Shown here piece after piece: positions 43,751 to 56,063 of a DNA stretch of 64,000 bases (positions within the stretch are counted from its first letter, which is position 1; every line of letters begins with the position of its first letter). The notes beneath the pieces are model-generated. The model was not told the origin of the DNA. It did no database searches and was given only the letters and a program-made list of their open reading frames with translations. This stretch comes from Cyathus striatus (Eukaryota > Basidiomycota > Agaricomycetes > Agaricales > Nidulariaceae): NCBI GenBank assembly GCA_025738555.1, contig JAOVFP010000012.1, positions 3,038,001-3,102,000 of the forward strand. Direction: 5' to 3'. Both the position numbers and the translations under genes were made by a program.

Positions 43751-45720
43751 GGTGATATCTGATGCAACTGAAAGTAAGTGCCTACTCTCCTCTCCGTTCT
43801 TCGTTTCTTCTTTGCTGTCGACACATGGCGATCGCGCGTTTTTCCACTTTCACTTTCACTCGACTCGTCCACGTTATATTCACTAACTCCTCGCCTTATC
43901 GCAGGTCGTCGTTCTCGCCTAAGCATGTAGGTGACAATCAAACTCCCTGGACTCGATGGGCTGAAGCTACTTCGAACGAAACAGGTACGCTCCCTTCCCG
44001 TATCTTTTCGTCCGCCCTACTTACACTTACAGTTGCTTCATAGTATACACTCCGTTGCATCTCAAGCCGCACCATCTTTAGTTCCACCTTACGCATTACG
44101 GCCCCTCTTCCGAACCAGCTAGTCAGAACACCATAACCGCCCAGCAAGGACAGCTGGTTCTTTCCACATGCCACCCCATCGTCGATGCCGATCCTTGCGC
44201 CGTCTCCATCCAACACACCTAGTAACGACTATTTCGTTACATGGAACTTTCCCAATCGCCACTATGACGATATCTCCGCTCCGGGTGCATCGACGAGACT
44301 TTCGAATGGAACGTAGGACTTCTTGACCGGGATGGACGTCTTGCGTGCGTGTGGTGGAAGTGTCGGATCTTTTGTTATAGTTAGAGTGAATGGGGTATTG
44401 GAGCTGGAGAGTCGAAGAACATCTTGGACGATATACGCACGCCTGTACCATTCTTTCTGCGCAGTCCATGGTGGCAACATTAACGTCTCGTCTACACGTA
44501 CTCGACTGGAACTCTTCACCAACGTTATCAACCATATGCCATACCCAACATCAGCGTCAACCACCATGTGACCCCTACCACGAAGAACTCGTACGGATCA
44601 GGAGACTATTTTCACCGCACGGGTACGCAGTGTCCCCCCAACCCCTGTACAGTGGGGCAGACATGTTATGCCGAACAACGTAGTCTTGCGTGTGGTGAGA
44701 GTCTCGGATCTACCGTTATCAAACACCTGGCGATCCCACGCGAAGACTTGTCCGGAGTAAGAGGCTCTCTTCACCACACTCGTATCTGGCGCCCCCTCCG
44801 ACATCTATATCATCTAGTTTCTGCCGCACGCGTATCCAGCCCCCAGCTCCCGTGCTGGCTCCGCTCATAAGCTCCTTACGAAGCTTATGCTTTCAAGTAG
44901 ATTGTTCTTACAGTCCAGGCCTATATCCATCGCCATCCCCGCTCTTTACTCCAGCCCTACAATGACCACGAAGAGGACTGAACGGATCGTTGTTGGTACT
45001 GCACGCCGGATCATAGTGAAGCACATCGTTATCGATGTGCACGGGGAACTCTGTTACTCCCACAGGGCTCACCCATACTGCTCAGTGCTCATACATCCGC
45101 AACGCTCCAGGATGATGCTACTCGGATCTTGAAAGCACAGTAAGGGCAGCCCTTGCTCCTGTCGTACGGTCTGCGTTGGGCTGGGGGGACGTGGGATCGG
45201 GTCGGGTCGGGTTGGGGGTGGTTCTATGTTTCATGTTTGCTCACGTATGTGCGCGTCGTTCTGTCCTCTTCCCAAGTTACTAGTTACTCGCGACAGGTAG
45301 CGTGTGTGTGGGATTCCTGCACAATTCCTTTTCCTCCCTCCAGGACACTGTCTGGACGTCTTACATCTACTGAGGTTCGCTTCCTCTGATTGCTATGAGA
45401 CCAGCGCTGCGGAAGGAAACTAGGGTGAGGACCTACCTACGTTGCTGTCTTGTTGAAGGATTGGCGGTACAGAATGTAACCTTGCTCGATTCCACGAACG
45501 ACGTACAGTCCCTTCTGACTCCTGTGTATATCGTCTATGTTTCCGCCACACGCGTATCCAGTGTCTTCCAACCCCCGCACCGTCTCCGTTCATACGCCCC
45601 TTACGAAGCTTACGCCTTTACGTATAGCGTCCTACAGTTCATATCTATGTCAATGTCGTTTCTGCCCCCTACTCCAACACTACAGTGACCGCAAAGGGCA
45701 CAGGGTTTTGCTTCCTCTGA
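43750..45720 (+). repeat. Segmental repeat copy C, tail part
   Basis: Same orientation as copy A. The head at about 43.76-44.19 kb matches A at about 1.6-2.0 kb. The body at 44.19-45.13 kb matches A at about 0.28-1.33 kb (for example 'ccgtctccatccaacac' and 'ttcttgaccgggatggacgtc'). The part at 45.38-45.5 kb matches A near 2.97-3.08 kb ('ttgaaggattggcggtac'). Together with copy B it forms the outer continuation of the inverted repeat around the NLR-like gene. Confidence 0.65.
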
Positions 45721-45724
45721 CCGC

Positions 45725-46950
45725 CACGAGGTCGGGAGAGGGGGAGAGGGGGGGCCTGTTATGCACGTACCGCCTAGAGGGATGCAATAGCCTGGGTAGG
45801 GCGGGTGCTAGACTCCGGAGCTTGGTGGGTTGGGTGGGAGGGGTGTACGGGCTTCGATTTTGGTTTGTCTTTTCCGCTTCATGGTGTGAGGTAGATGCTG
45901 ACAGGTGGCTCGTAGAGTCTTATTGATCTAGTTGAATCGGAGAAGGCTACGTCTGATAAGGAACGGACGAGGGAGAAAAGTATGTTAATACTAGGTCAGT
46001 TGTTAGTTTCGTGGTGGGTTGTAGCGAGCTGACGGTCTGTATTAGATTCTAGAAACTGTCATTGGGACTCAAGCTGAGAATGCTCCTAGCGGCGACACCT
46101 ACGTTCTAGATAGCTTCAACAAGAGCCCCTCGCTGCCCGGATGAAGATCATCGAGTCTCAAGCCAATCGGCTTCTGTCACTTGAAGCTGCGCTGGTTGCT
46201 CATCCACCCCTTCCGACTACTGCCTCTGAGAGCCAGAAAGATAAGCTTATCGTTGAGCAGGGCAAGATCCCGGAGTTTGAGATCGTCGTTAGGGGATACG
46301 AGGAGAACTTGGGTGAGCCGCTGCGGAACGTCGAGGAGGACGTCGAGCGCGAGTGGAAGGAGGAGTTCGATGAGAAGGTTAGGAAACGGAAGGAAGGTGG
46401 AGGCTGCTGCTAAGCAGTTGAAGGTAGAAGGTTTGTCTGTTGCTTCTCGCTATCGCGCGTTGCTAAACGATTTGTATATAGGCGACAAAACAGCTGGGGG
46501 AGTGTCGCACACTCGCTGCCTTCGTCACTATATTCCATGTATTGGGACTGGGGCTTGGTGCTGCGTCAGTTTCCAAGCTTCAGCCACGGTAGCCAATCCT
46601 CGGAGGAGTGGTTATTGCTTTCTCTTAGAGACAGCAAGCGAGACCGCGTCTCTCCCTGTCGTCGACCTTTATCTTCGGGTCCACCACCGCTAGCAAAGTG
46701 TTGGAAGAGGGAGAACATGATATGACTCTTGCATCCTCTCCCGTGCCTCCAGCTACTTCTATGCCGATGGAAAGCTCTCGTCGTTCCCTGCTCAGGATAG
46801 TTTGCTAGACCATGAGCTGGAACGGCTTGACGGACAGACGAGCTTTGATTATGAATGCTATTTTGTCCCCGCCACCTATGTTTGGGACCCCGCAGAGTCG
46901 TGTGCGGGAGGTGCTGGGTGATAAGGAGAATATTGCACTTATTAATAGGG
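45725..46950 (+). pseudogene. Kinesin-7-like pseudogene, copy C (truncated)
   Basis: It enters the kinesin in the middle of the motor domain; the P-loop half is absent. A switch II remnant near 45918 reads LIDLVESEKATSDKER, where the family has LIDLAGSEKAT, so the conserved Ala-Gly is lost. The coil has SQANRLLSLEAAL (46155), VVRGYEENLGEPLRNVEEDV and EREWKEEFDEKVRKR (46280-46400). Tail scraps include KVLEEGEHDMTLASSPVPPA near 46700, and it ends near DKENIA at 46940. There are many deletions. Its orientation relative to its tail differs from copy A, showing a rearrangement at about 45.72 kb. Confidence 0.75.
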
Positions 46951-47069
46951 AACTGGACGTCCATCTCAAGTTTTATTGTCGTTATTGTCGTTGTTGCCTT
47001 TTCGATTTTTGTCTGTTCTGTATTCGGAATACTCTATTCATATGGATCTGGCTTCAATCAGAAATGTAA

Positions 47070-47945
47070 TTCTAGTATGTTTGTACGCAGTCGCTGATAT
47101 TCAGGACAATATTTATTAATACATCGGTACTCTCTGTACCAGCATATTCTTCCAAGATGTGGGTGAAGCAATTATTATAATCTTTCCACATTGTTCTATC
47201 AGTCCTTTTCAAATATCTGCAATTTCTTCACGATAGCGCCGGAGCACATACAACTTCCATATCAATGTTCTACGGTCCTTACGCCATTCAATGCCTTCAA
47301 CAGAAATCTAGTTGCGAAAAGATGCGTGAAGTGATATCCTGAAGCAATGTATGTTGCTCTTGAGCCACTGCTTCCAAAACTTCTACATTGGTATTGTTGG
47401 TCAAATCGGAGCATTATTGTTCGACAACTATAGACAATCAGCTTTGATGCAGCTCTCGCTATCCCGCTAGCAACCCCATATTTCTATAATGGTCATAACG
47501 TGGCATGTGCACGAGTAAATACAAGAACCACTTATCAAATTGGACAATTGAGCCGAAATGATCGTCCGACACAAAACTAGTCAGACCAATTCTGAAAAAC
47601 CATATAATACTACGAGAAACAGTATTCATCTACCCACACACGTCTTACGCAGGTATTTCTTTTCATCCAATACTAGTAGCACTGTAGCACAACTCGACTT
47701 CTACATTCTGACTGTATTTTACTCGAAAAAGGCTATGTGTACACAAGAGTAACAAATAGGAACGAAGCAGTGAAAGCCTAAGGGGGGGACAGATCAAGTA
47801 GACGAGCGTAACGAATCTAAGAGGGGGCGAGACTTGACAATGAGAGCAGTGACATGAAATTCTATCTGGCACTGGTTAGCGCTCCACAAGCGCTCATTGA
47901 TAACATCGGGGATTGAGTCGGAGATAGTTTTCTAAGCGCCGTCCA
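47070..47945. other. Spacer between kinesin copy C and the TIR element
   Basis: The first ~90 bases still match the 3' flank of the other kinesin copies ('cagtcgctgatattcagga'). The rest is single-copy in the window and shows no gene that I can support. Confidence 0.4.
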
Positions 47946-47956
47946 CGTCACTTGAC

Positions 47957-49153
47957 TAGGGACTAACACGGGTTAGCATATTCCGGGTGCTAACCCGAAA
48001 TTACGTCACCCGTGCGGGTTAGCATCCACCCGGGTGATGAACGGGTGTCACCCGCGGGTGAAGGGGGATACGCGGGTGAAAAATATGAATTTTAAACTCA
48101 GCCAACCTGTTCTCCTACCTATGCAAAACTTTCATTTCATGTTGTATCAGTGGGCTGATAGTTTCTATATATTGCAGTGTATATTAGTGTACTTATACCT
48201 ATGCAGATGTTTCATTGTATGATGTATTAGAATGAACTTTGGATGGTATTTTGTTATTTAATTAATAAATTTGATGGGGAATACAATTATGAAGTAATTG
48301 ACTTCAAATTAATTAGCGAGCACACCACATAATTAGGTACAGTATACAACTGTCATGCGTCACATGTGACAGAAAATATGATGTCTTCATAACTCTTTTC
48401 TCCCTCCTCTAATTTTTACAAAATCTGTATGGGGAGATAGCGTAGTAGTACTTTATGAATGTTACTGCAAAATATTTAATACATTTGATGGAGGGAAGCT
48501 GGTCAAATATGCAAAATGGTGGATGGGAATGGATTTTGATCAGCATACATGGCGTGACAGTCAATTATTTATTGCGAAGCCATTCAAAATTAGTAGTGCC
48601 GAAGTCCCGGATCAGTTTATAAATAAAGTTTTGATGTCATGCAAGATGGTGAATATCACACAATCTGTAATTCTATAAAGATATGACACGCACAGGTCAA
48701 TAAAAGTAATACAAAATATAAATTATTGCTTGTATTCAACAACTGTATACTTTAAGAGTGATTATTCCTGATTTTTTACGGTGATACAAGCCACAGAATT
48801 TTGAAATTCACTAAATTATCCAAACCCCCCATTTTGTTTTGCATATAGTCCATAGGAGTGTGAGTATTTCGAATAGGTAATTCATGGAACATTTTTACAG
48901 CATGCTATTCCTTACTATTCAAAAAGAATTGGTGTAATAGGTGTACATTTAGGATCAGGAGAAGCAAAATGAGAAAGATTGTCACGCGACGCAATGACAT
49001 CACGCGCGACGGCGGAATACTGTAGGGTCTAAACAGGGTTCAAGGAACGGGTGAGTGCAGGTACCCGCAGGTATGCGCGCACCCGACCCGAATTTGCTAG
49101 TCACCCACGGGTGCCACCCGCGTAAGGCCCGGGTCCACCCGTGTTAGACCCTA
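47957..49153. mobile_element. Non-autonomous TIR element rich in CGGGTG, 1.2 kb
   Basis: The ends are TAGGGACTAACACGGGT and, reverse-complemented, TAGGGTCTAACACGGGT (16 of 17 match). Flanks CGTCACTTGAC (47946-47956) and CGTGACTTGAC (49154-49164) form an 11-bp imperfect target duplication. Both subterminal 120-bp regions are packed with CGGGTG/CACCCG words, which look like transposase-binding repeats. The interior is AT-rich and has no transposase. The TIR style recalls fungal hAT elements, but those give 8-bp duplications and 11 bp fits Mutator-like elements better, so the superfamily is open. Confidence 0.8.
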
Positions 49154-49350
49154 CGTGACTTGACCGAGACACCATACCAACTTTACCTTGGCGAAATCAA
49201 GATTCTCACTCCTGGTGTGTACCGTGTTTGTTTTATGTCATTCGAACATCTAACGAAGAAGCTTATACAGCCCACACCGACAGTGCATCTTCGCTCTTAC
49301 AGAGAGAGACACCATGAACAATCTAACAAGCCAACCAAGAAATCCTTAAC

Positions 49351-52300
49351 GATGCCAGCGATCCCCAGCACCCCACTAAACTCCAAACCCTCCAAAACCC
49401 TCCACACACCAGGCTCATCGTTCACGTTCAACGTTAACGTACATCGATGCCATCACTCACAAATGCCCTGGCTCCATCTCCAGTGCCAGTGACCTCTCCA
49501 ACCGCCTCTCCCGCGCCGAGAGCAGCCTCTACACCACGCACAAGAAATTCAAAGCCCCCCTATCGGTCGAATCGTGCAAGACCATCAAACCCAATCTCTC
49601 CACGTCGAAAAACCTCCTGTACTGGGTACGCCAACGAAGGGAGGGACCACGAGTCGACACAGGACACCAGTGTCACCGAGGAAAGGGGCGGAGCGTCCTA
49701 GCTTGTTGCCTGTAACGAGCGACATGGACATGAGTAATGTCGATCCGGAGCAGGTGCTGGTGGATTATCAGACTGTTGAGCCTGGGGATGTGTCATTTGA
49801 TGCTGAGGATTATCCTGTTGAGGTGAAGAAGGCTGATGATGAGGTTATGGTTTCTTTTCGGTTCGTTTCTTCCTCTCTCTTTTGCTGCCTTTGCTAACGA
49901 CTGGACGATATAGTATGCGCCCTTCGAACAACCCCAGTGCATGGTCCCCGAGCACGAATGAAATCTCCATTTTGCCTGCGTACCACAAACCCACCACCCC
50001 AGAGCCTACATTCACCTTCGACTCTATCCTCACCGGGTCGGAGAATAAGCCCATATACATCACCACCGCGCGTAAACACGTACGTGCCGCAATGGAGGGG
50101 TACAACACAGCAGTCTTCGTGTACGGACAGACCGCCTCGGGAAAGACATACACGCTTACAGGAGGCGAAAACGAGCCAGGTATCGTACCCCGCGTACATC
50201 CGCAGCACGCCAGAGAGAGAATACCTCCGCTGCTCGTAACTAGAAATCTACAACGAAACCATCATCGATCTCCTTGCTCCCCGCTCGTTGGCCTTAGCGA
50301 ACCCGGTACAGATTCAAGGAACAGGGAATGATATAACTCTCGTTCTACTCCGTGAGGAGGTTGTTACGAGCTTGGCTGGTGTGAATGGTTTTTTGAAGAG
50401 GGGCGAAGGGAATAGGGGGACTGCGAGTACGGATTGGAATGAGAGGAGTAGTCGGAGTCGTCGTGTTTTTCGGGTTGTTATTGAGAGTCTGGAGAGGGGG
50501 GAGGAGGAGAGGCATACGCCTGGGTTGGGCGGGAGGCAGACTCCGGGGCTTAGTGGGGCTAGGTTGCAGGCTAGGGGTGGGAGGAGTGTGAGGATGTCCG
50601 TTTTGGTTGTCTCCTTTGCTTTATGGTGTGGGTAGATGCTAATGAGATGGTTGCTTGCTAGAGTCTTATTGATCTTGCTGGGTCAGAGAAGGCTACGTCC
50701 GATAAGGAACGGACGAGGGAGGGAAAGTATATTAATACTAGGTTCGTTGTTGGTTTTGTGGTTTGTTGTAGGGTGCTGACGGTGTGTAGTTTGTTGACGC
50801 TAGGAACTGTTATTGGGACTTTGGCGGAGAATGCTGTTGGGGGAATGGCGTACGTTCGTCGTCGCAAATTATCGCTGTGCTTGCTGATGGATTGAATGTA
50901 GGGATCACGTACCATACCACAGCTCGAAGGTTACGCGTATTCTGCAACCTTCCTTGTCCGGTAACGCACGTATAAGTTTGATTTGTACCATCAACCCCGA
51001 TCTCTCCGCCGTCACCGAGAGCACGAGTACACTGTTGTTCGCTAAGAGGGTCAAGGGCGTTTATGTACATTTTACCTATCTTCGTTTGCTGGGGAACGGT
51101 TTCTGACTTTGATCCTTAGCTCAATGCGCAGAAGAGATCGTCGATATGGACGCGCTCATTGAGTGGTATAGGAAGGAGATTGAAGATCTCAAGTGTAGGC
51201 TTGCGGAGCGTGAAGCTGATGCTCTTGTTCGTAATCGTCGCTTGTCTGCTGGTGAGGTACGTACATTTCTTTTTCCACATTACCACCTGCGCTGACGGAG
51301 GTATCGAAGCAAATTGACGAAACGAAGGCGATGTGCGATCTCAATGCGCGCATTAAGCAGCTCATGAAGCTCATTTTGACGAGCCAGACGGTGGATGATG
51401 CGAAGAGTGACGATTCGAGGCTTGTTAGTCCTACTAAGGTCGACTTTGATATGTCCCCGTATCAGGTTAATTCTCCGTCTTGGTTGAATTGTGTATTTGC
51501 TTATTATGATGATAGCTTCAATAAGAGCTTCTTGCTGCCCGCATGCAGATAGAGTCTCAAGCCAACCAGCTTCTGTCGCTTGAAGCTGCACTGATTGCCC
51601 GACCACCTCTTCCGCCTAGCGCCTCTGAGAGCGAGAAAGATAAGCTTATCGCTTAGCAGGGCAAGACGATCAGGGAGCTTGAGATCGTCATTAGGGGGTA
51701 TGAGGAGAACTTGGGTGAGCCTCTGCGGAAGGTCAAGGAGGATGTTGAGCGGGAGTGGAAGGAGAAGTTTGATGAGGAGGTTAGGAAGAGGGAGAAGGAG
51801 TGGTGGGTGGAGGAGGTTGTTAGGCAGTGGGGGAATGAGAAGAAGGTTTATCTGTTGCTTCTCAGTGTTGGCCATTGCTAATTGGTTTAGATATAGGTGA
51901 GAAAGTAGCTGGAGGTTCGATGCATTGGGACTGGGGCTTGGTGCTGCACCTGTATCCAAGCTTCAGCCGCAGATGCCAATCCCTGGAGGAGCGGCTATTG
52001 CTTTCTCTGAGAGACAGCAAACGAGACAGCGTCTCTCCCTGTCCTCGGCCTCTATTTTGGGGTCCACCACTGCAAGCACGAGCAAAGTGATGGAAGAGGA
52101 AGAACACGATATCACCCTTACTATCTCTCCCGTGCCTCTGATTACTTCTGTATCGATGGAAAGCTCCTCCGTACGGCTCCAGCTTTCGTCGTTCCCTGCT
52201 CAGCCTAGTCCGCTGGACCATGAGCCGGAATGGCTTGATGGGGAGACGGGCTTTGATTCTCTCTTGGAAGTGGAGAACGCTATTTTGCCCCCGCCGCCTA

Positions 52301-52401
52301 TGTTTGGAGTTAAGGAGCTAGATATTGGGCCTGCGAATCCGCAGAGTCCTGTGAGGGAGGTGTTGGGTGATAAGGAGAATATTACTCTTGCTGCGTGGTG
52401 A
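49351..52401 (+). pseudogene. Kinesin-7-like motor protein pseudogene, copy D
   Basis: Full-length layout. N-terminus: MPAIPSTPLNSKPSKTLHTPG; SDMDMSNVDPEQVLVDYQTV near 49730. Motor: a complete P-loop, GQTASGKTYTLTGG, near 50125; DLAGSEKATSDKERTREGKY near 50675; SSKVTRILQPSLSGNARIS near 50930; SAVTESTSTLLFAKRVKG near 51010. The coil holds DFDMSPYQ, SQANQLLSLEAALIARPPLP and GYEENLGEPLRKVKEDVER. The tail has SPVREVLGDKENITLAAW to 52401. Clear lesions: residues lost before HPQHAREREY, a TAA after the CS of the LEIYNETI block (near 50238), and a TAG in KLIA-QGKT near 51654 where copy B has GAG. It starts only ~200 bp after the TIR element. Confidence 0.87.
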
Positions 52402-52429
52402 TAAAGCACTGGATGGGAATTCGGATACT

Positions 52430-53555
52430 TGTTATTAGGGAACTAGACGTCCATCTCAAGTTTTGTTTTTTTGTTGTTGCTTTTCAATTTGCTGTCTGTT
52501 CTTTGTTCGGAATGCTTTGTTGTATTTTTATTATGTAGATCTGGAAAATCTACTCTCCGTTGGGATTGTCACAGTGGTTATTGTTGGTCTTGCTCACTAA
52601 GAAGAGTTGAAGTGGAGTATATTGTATGCAGTAGCTGATATTTAGGATCTCATGTATTAATGCATCACTACTCTATGTCATTGAGTTCCAAGAGTAGCCA
52701 GGTAGGACTCGTAGCTATCATCTTGATCAATTGCTGTCAGCGACTACTTAAGGGTGCGAATTTCACCTTGCAGTTCTGCAGCGCTCAAGTGACTCGTTTC
52801 GCTCTAAGCTGTCGTCTCGCTCGCTGTCTCTGTTCTTTTCCAAGTTATGCTCACTGAAAATCCCTCCAGAACTTCGTCTCAAAGATCTTTCTTTTATTGC
52901 GACGTTAAAACCTCTGATGTACGTTGCTTTCAACCTTACATCCTTACTGTTCGACGGACGCGCCAAGCACTATAATCTCGACTACTCCATTCGTTCCAAT
53001 CCCTGCTCCTAGTCCTTCTACTCCCTCCCCCCTCTTCAAAACACCACGTACACCAGAAAGACTCGTGAAACTTCCTCGCGGAAGGGGATTAGGATATCAT
53101 TCCCTGTCACATGGATTTATACGAGATTCGCAGAGGCATCCCATTCATTGATCAGCACGAGCGCCATGGTGATGCTATGTGCATCTAAGGTAGGGGGGAA
53201 TGTAGCGGGATGATGAATCCTGCAAGACTGCGTTTCGTACTGACAATCCTTCAACAAGACAACAACGTAGGTAATACATCATCCGGGTTTCCTTTCCCAG
53301 CGCTAGCCTCATAGCAATCAGTGGATGTGAACCCTGTCCTCTTCGTGGTCATTGTAGCGTTGGAGTGTTCAATGAGGAGTTGAGACGGCATTAACAAAGG
53401 TTTGGACTGTAGAACGCTCTACGTGAAAGCGTAGGCTTCGTAAGAAACGTATGAATGGAGAGGCATTTTGCCTGCTCTACAGTTACAATGCACTTTGCAC
53501 GCCAGAGGTAAAGGACGTCGGTATTGTGCTTTCAAGATCCGACATCAGCAAAACC
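52430..53555 (-). repeat. Segmental repeat copy D, tail part (shortened)
   Basis: Reverse complement of copy A from about 3.8 kb down to about 2.85 kb, then a jump to the piece near A 1.33-1.37 kb ('cagttacaatgcactttgc', 'gtgctttcaagatccga'). The unit bodies between these points are deleted. Confidence 0.65.
52980..53118 (-). pseudogene. Short kinesin motor fragment, copy D companion
   Basis: Third copy of the embedded kinesin fragment (see 3221-3362), in the matching position of tail D. Confidence 0.55.
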
Positions 53556-53603
53556 GATTCTACTTAGCACTATACTGCACCCTTTCGACGACTGTCGTTC
53601 GTC

Positions 53604-54384
53604 TCCCCCACCTGGGACATCACATGATATTCCAAATCTAGAAATATATTCCCGCGCCCATATATACATGAACATAAACTGGTTGTACTTTATATTTTAT
53701 ACCCCTCTATAGTGTACTGGAATACAACCTGTAATGTTGTTCTAGTGGTACTTGAGGTTGTGTGTTCAATTCTCAATGTGTGAGTTTTTATTTTGCACCT
53801 CAGGTGCTGCCGTGCCGGTGTGCCGGTGTAAGGCACTGTAAGCTAGAGACTTGGGCTAAGTGCACCGAGGCCAGGGCTGTTGCGCCTAGCATTTGCATCA
53901 GCATAATATAAAATAGCATTACTCATATGTCAGGAAGAGGCGGCATGATTCTTGTCACTGACAGGCGAGGGCCGAAAAAAGAGACTGGCGTGCAGACACA
54001 AAAAATAAAGAGACTACACACACAGCTGGAGAAAAACAGTGCAGGGATTTCTGATGTGATAACATTGGAAAAGTGTATGTGTGTGAATATACCTTGGGCT
54101 GTAGAGATTGAAGCAGAATTAAGTAATATGGATTTAGGAGAGATCATTGAATTACTGAATGCCTCATTATTATTGCTTTATCTATGACATTAATTCTATC
54201 TAATTGGTTTGTACTATTGTCATTGCTTGCCACTGCCAAGCTGCTACATTGTCTTCATCTGCATGTCATAATTCTGTACACATGTCAGCAGTAGTTTCAA
54301 AGCACATAAGTACTTGCGACAAGAGGTCTCCCGGGTAGTGATATTGCCTGTGCTGGAAGTCACGTGATGTCCCAGGTGGGGGAG
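53604..54384. mobile_element. Small TIR element, 781 bp
   Basis: Terminal inverted repeats CTCCCCCACCTGGGACATCA... at 53604-53628 and 54360-54384 match at 24 of 25 positions. No obvious target duplication. Inside is an 86-codon ORF (53927-54187, plus) with VQTQKIKRLHTQLEKNSAGI and AVEIEAELSNMDLGEIIELL. It is coil-like and unrecognised, and could be a transposase scrap. Confidence 0.6.
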
Positions 54385-54397
54385 AGCAAGGGGACTT

Positions 54398-54710
54398 CCT
54401 TTTGACCAACTGTTCAGTAACGCATCACACGATGCTGTGAACTTGAACAGATATATGTTTTGTCATGCATCACAGCTCCCCATGAACAGAGGTACAAGGA
54501 GATATTTAAAATCATAAAATATATTTGTTGCTTTTTTGTGAAAATTTAGCTGAAATTTTTTTAGTGATGAACAGATCCTCAAATTGTCACGCATCACACT
54601 GACCCTTGAACAGATCCTCAAATTGTCATGCATCACACTGACCCTTGAACAGAGGGTCCAACTGTTCATCGTTGTCACAGCATAATTCAATGAACAGTTG
54701 GTTGAAAAGG
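54398..54710. mobile_element. Candidate MITE, 313 bp
   Basis: CCTTTTGACCAACTGTTCA (54398-54416) and the reverse complement of 54691-54710 (CCTTTTCAACCAACTGTTCA) form inverted ends with one extra base. GTCAYGCATCACA words recur inside, including a perfect-length 39-bp tandem duplication. No clear target duplication. Confidence 0.45.
54569..54646 (+). repeat. 39-bp tandem duplication
   Basis: Units 54569-54607 and 54608-54646, each GAACAGATCCTC to CTGACCCTT, differ at one C/T site (CACG against CATG). That is again a CpG to TpG change. Confidence 0.85.
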
Positions 54711-56063
54711 TGCAGTATAGTAGCAATGACAAGCATAGCACCAAAACAAAGACCCCCCTTTATCAGAAACTGTATAGGCTTCTACTTGTGCTATAGAGAT
54801 CTATATAGTTTGTACTGTATGCTATAGATTGCTATGGAATGACTGACAGCACACTATGGAGCACTATGGAGCCATCTGAGCACACAGCAAGTTGCTATGG
54901 TAGTTATACAGATGCTAGCATATATATTTAAAATACTACTGCTTCTTGCTTATGACTTTGTGATGTCAAATTATGGATTATACTTAAAATGATATTATAT
55001 ATATATACAATTTCCCCAGTACCTAACATTTCAGACCACCTACTTTATAACTGTACCTTCCTACATGCCTTGGCTCACCACCCCTCACCATAACATATCA
55101 CTCACCATTTGACATCCTGCTGCCAGACTCTTGACCATATTCCTACTAATTCTCTGCCAGCACACAATACCCACATCTGCAATTATCACATTCCAAACAG
55201 TGTTATGGTCTTCGACTCCTGAGTGGGATTCCAGGTGAGATGGAGGTGAGCATTTACCCAAGCTTGTGAAGTGACATGGCATTGTCAGAGTTTACATGCC
55301 ATGGTAAATATACCTATATGCTTTTAGTAAAAGAGGAAAGAAAATAAAAGCTACACTCACATATTGCTCAGCATGAGTCAGCAAAATGGGTTATAGCTGA
55401 GAGAGTAAATGTCCAGACATAACTTGAAGGCAAATCTGGTGGTGAGACTGATATCTTTGAATAAGGCAACATCACAATGAGCACATAAACCCTGGTAGCA
55501 GAAAAAGAAAGAACAATATGAGAGAGAAGTGGACTCCAAAACTCTTGGTGGTAAGTTGGTGGTTGACATTGACATTCAAAACTTGAAGCTTGGTGCAGAC
55601 AAACATTGGCTAGGACTTCACATTGATGAACTTATATTAATATCACGATGATGAGCCAATGGGTTGGCCATGGTCCATGTGAGCACTTGTTCTGACAACT
55701 CAGAAATGTAATTCAAGAGTTCTCAAGAAATTGAGGTCAAAGACTTTCTGACAGTGATATCTGACAGTTGTCATGAGTGGCAAGATTGACACAGAAACAA
55801 ATTCTGTCACTATGTTGAAAAACAGGTGATGTTTGTAGTGTTTCAGTTGAGTGTGGTTGGAAGTGTTCTCTCACTAGCCTGAGTGTTACAGTGGGTAGTC
55901 CAGGGGGGTCCAAGGAATTTGCTAAGGTGTATAGGGTCAGTTTATTTTTTAAGCAGGGTTCTGGGTACCCTCCATCCCCTCTAGTGTTGTTGTGGCTTGG
56001 CTTGAGGAGCCATAGCTGGTTCTACAGCTAATGGCTTAAGCAGCTAACTGTACAGCTAAGGGT
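54711..56063. other. AT-rich, CpG-poor stretch without a gene
   Basis: Short ORFs only. Contains an ATATATAT tract near 54991-55008. Almost no CpG. No family motif seen on either strand. Confidence 0.4.

Noticed and set aside
53706..53900. tRNA-derived SINE or tRNA gene ('tagtggta' and 'gttcaattctc' words)
   Set aside because: Box A and box B-like words are too close and no cloverleaf can be drawn. No second copy in the window.
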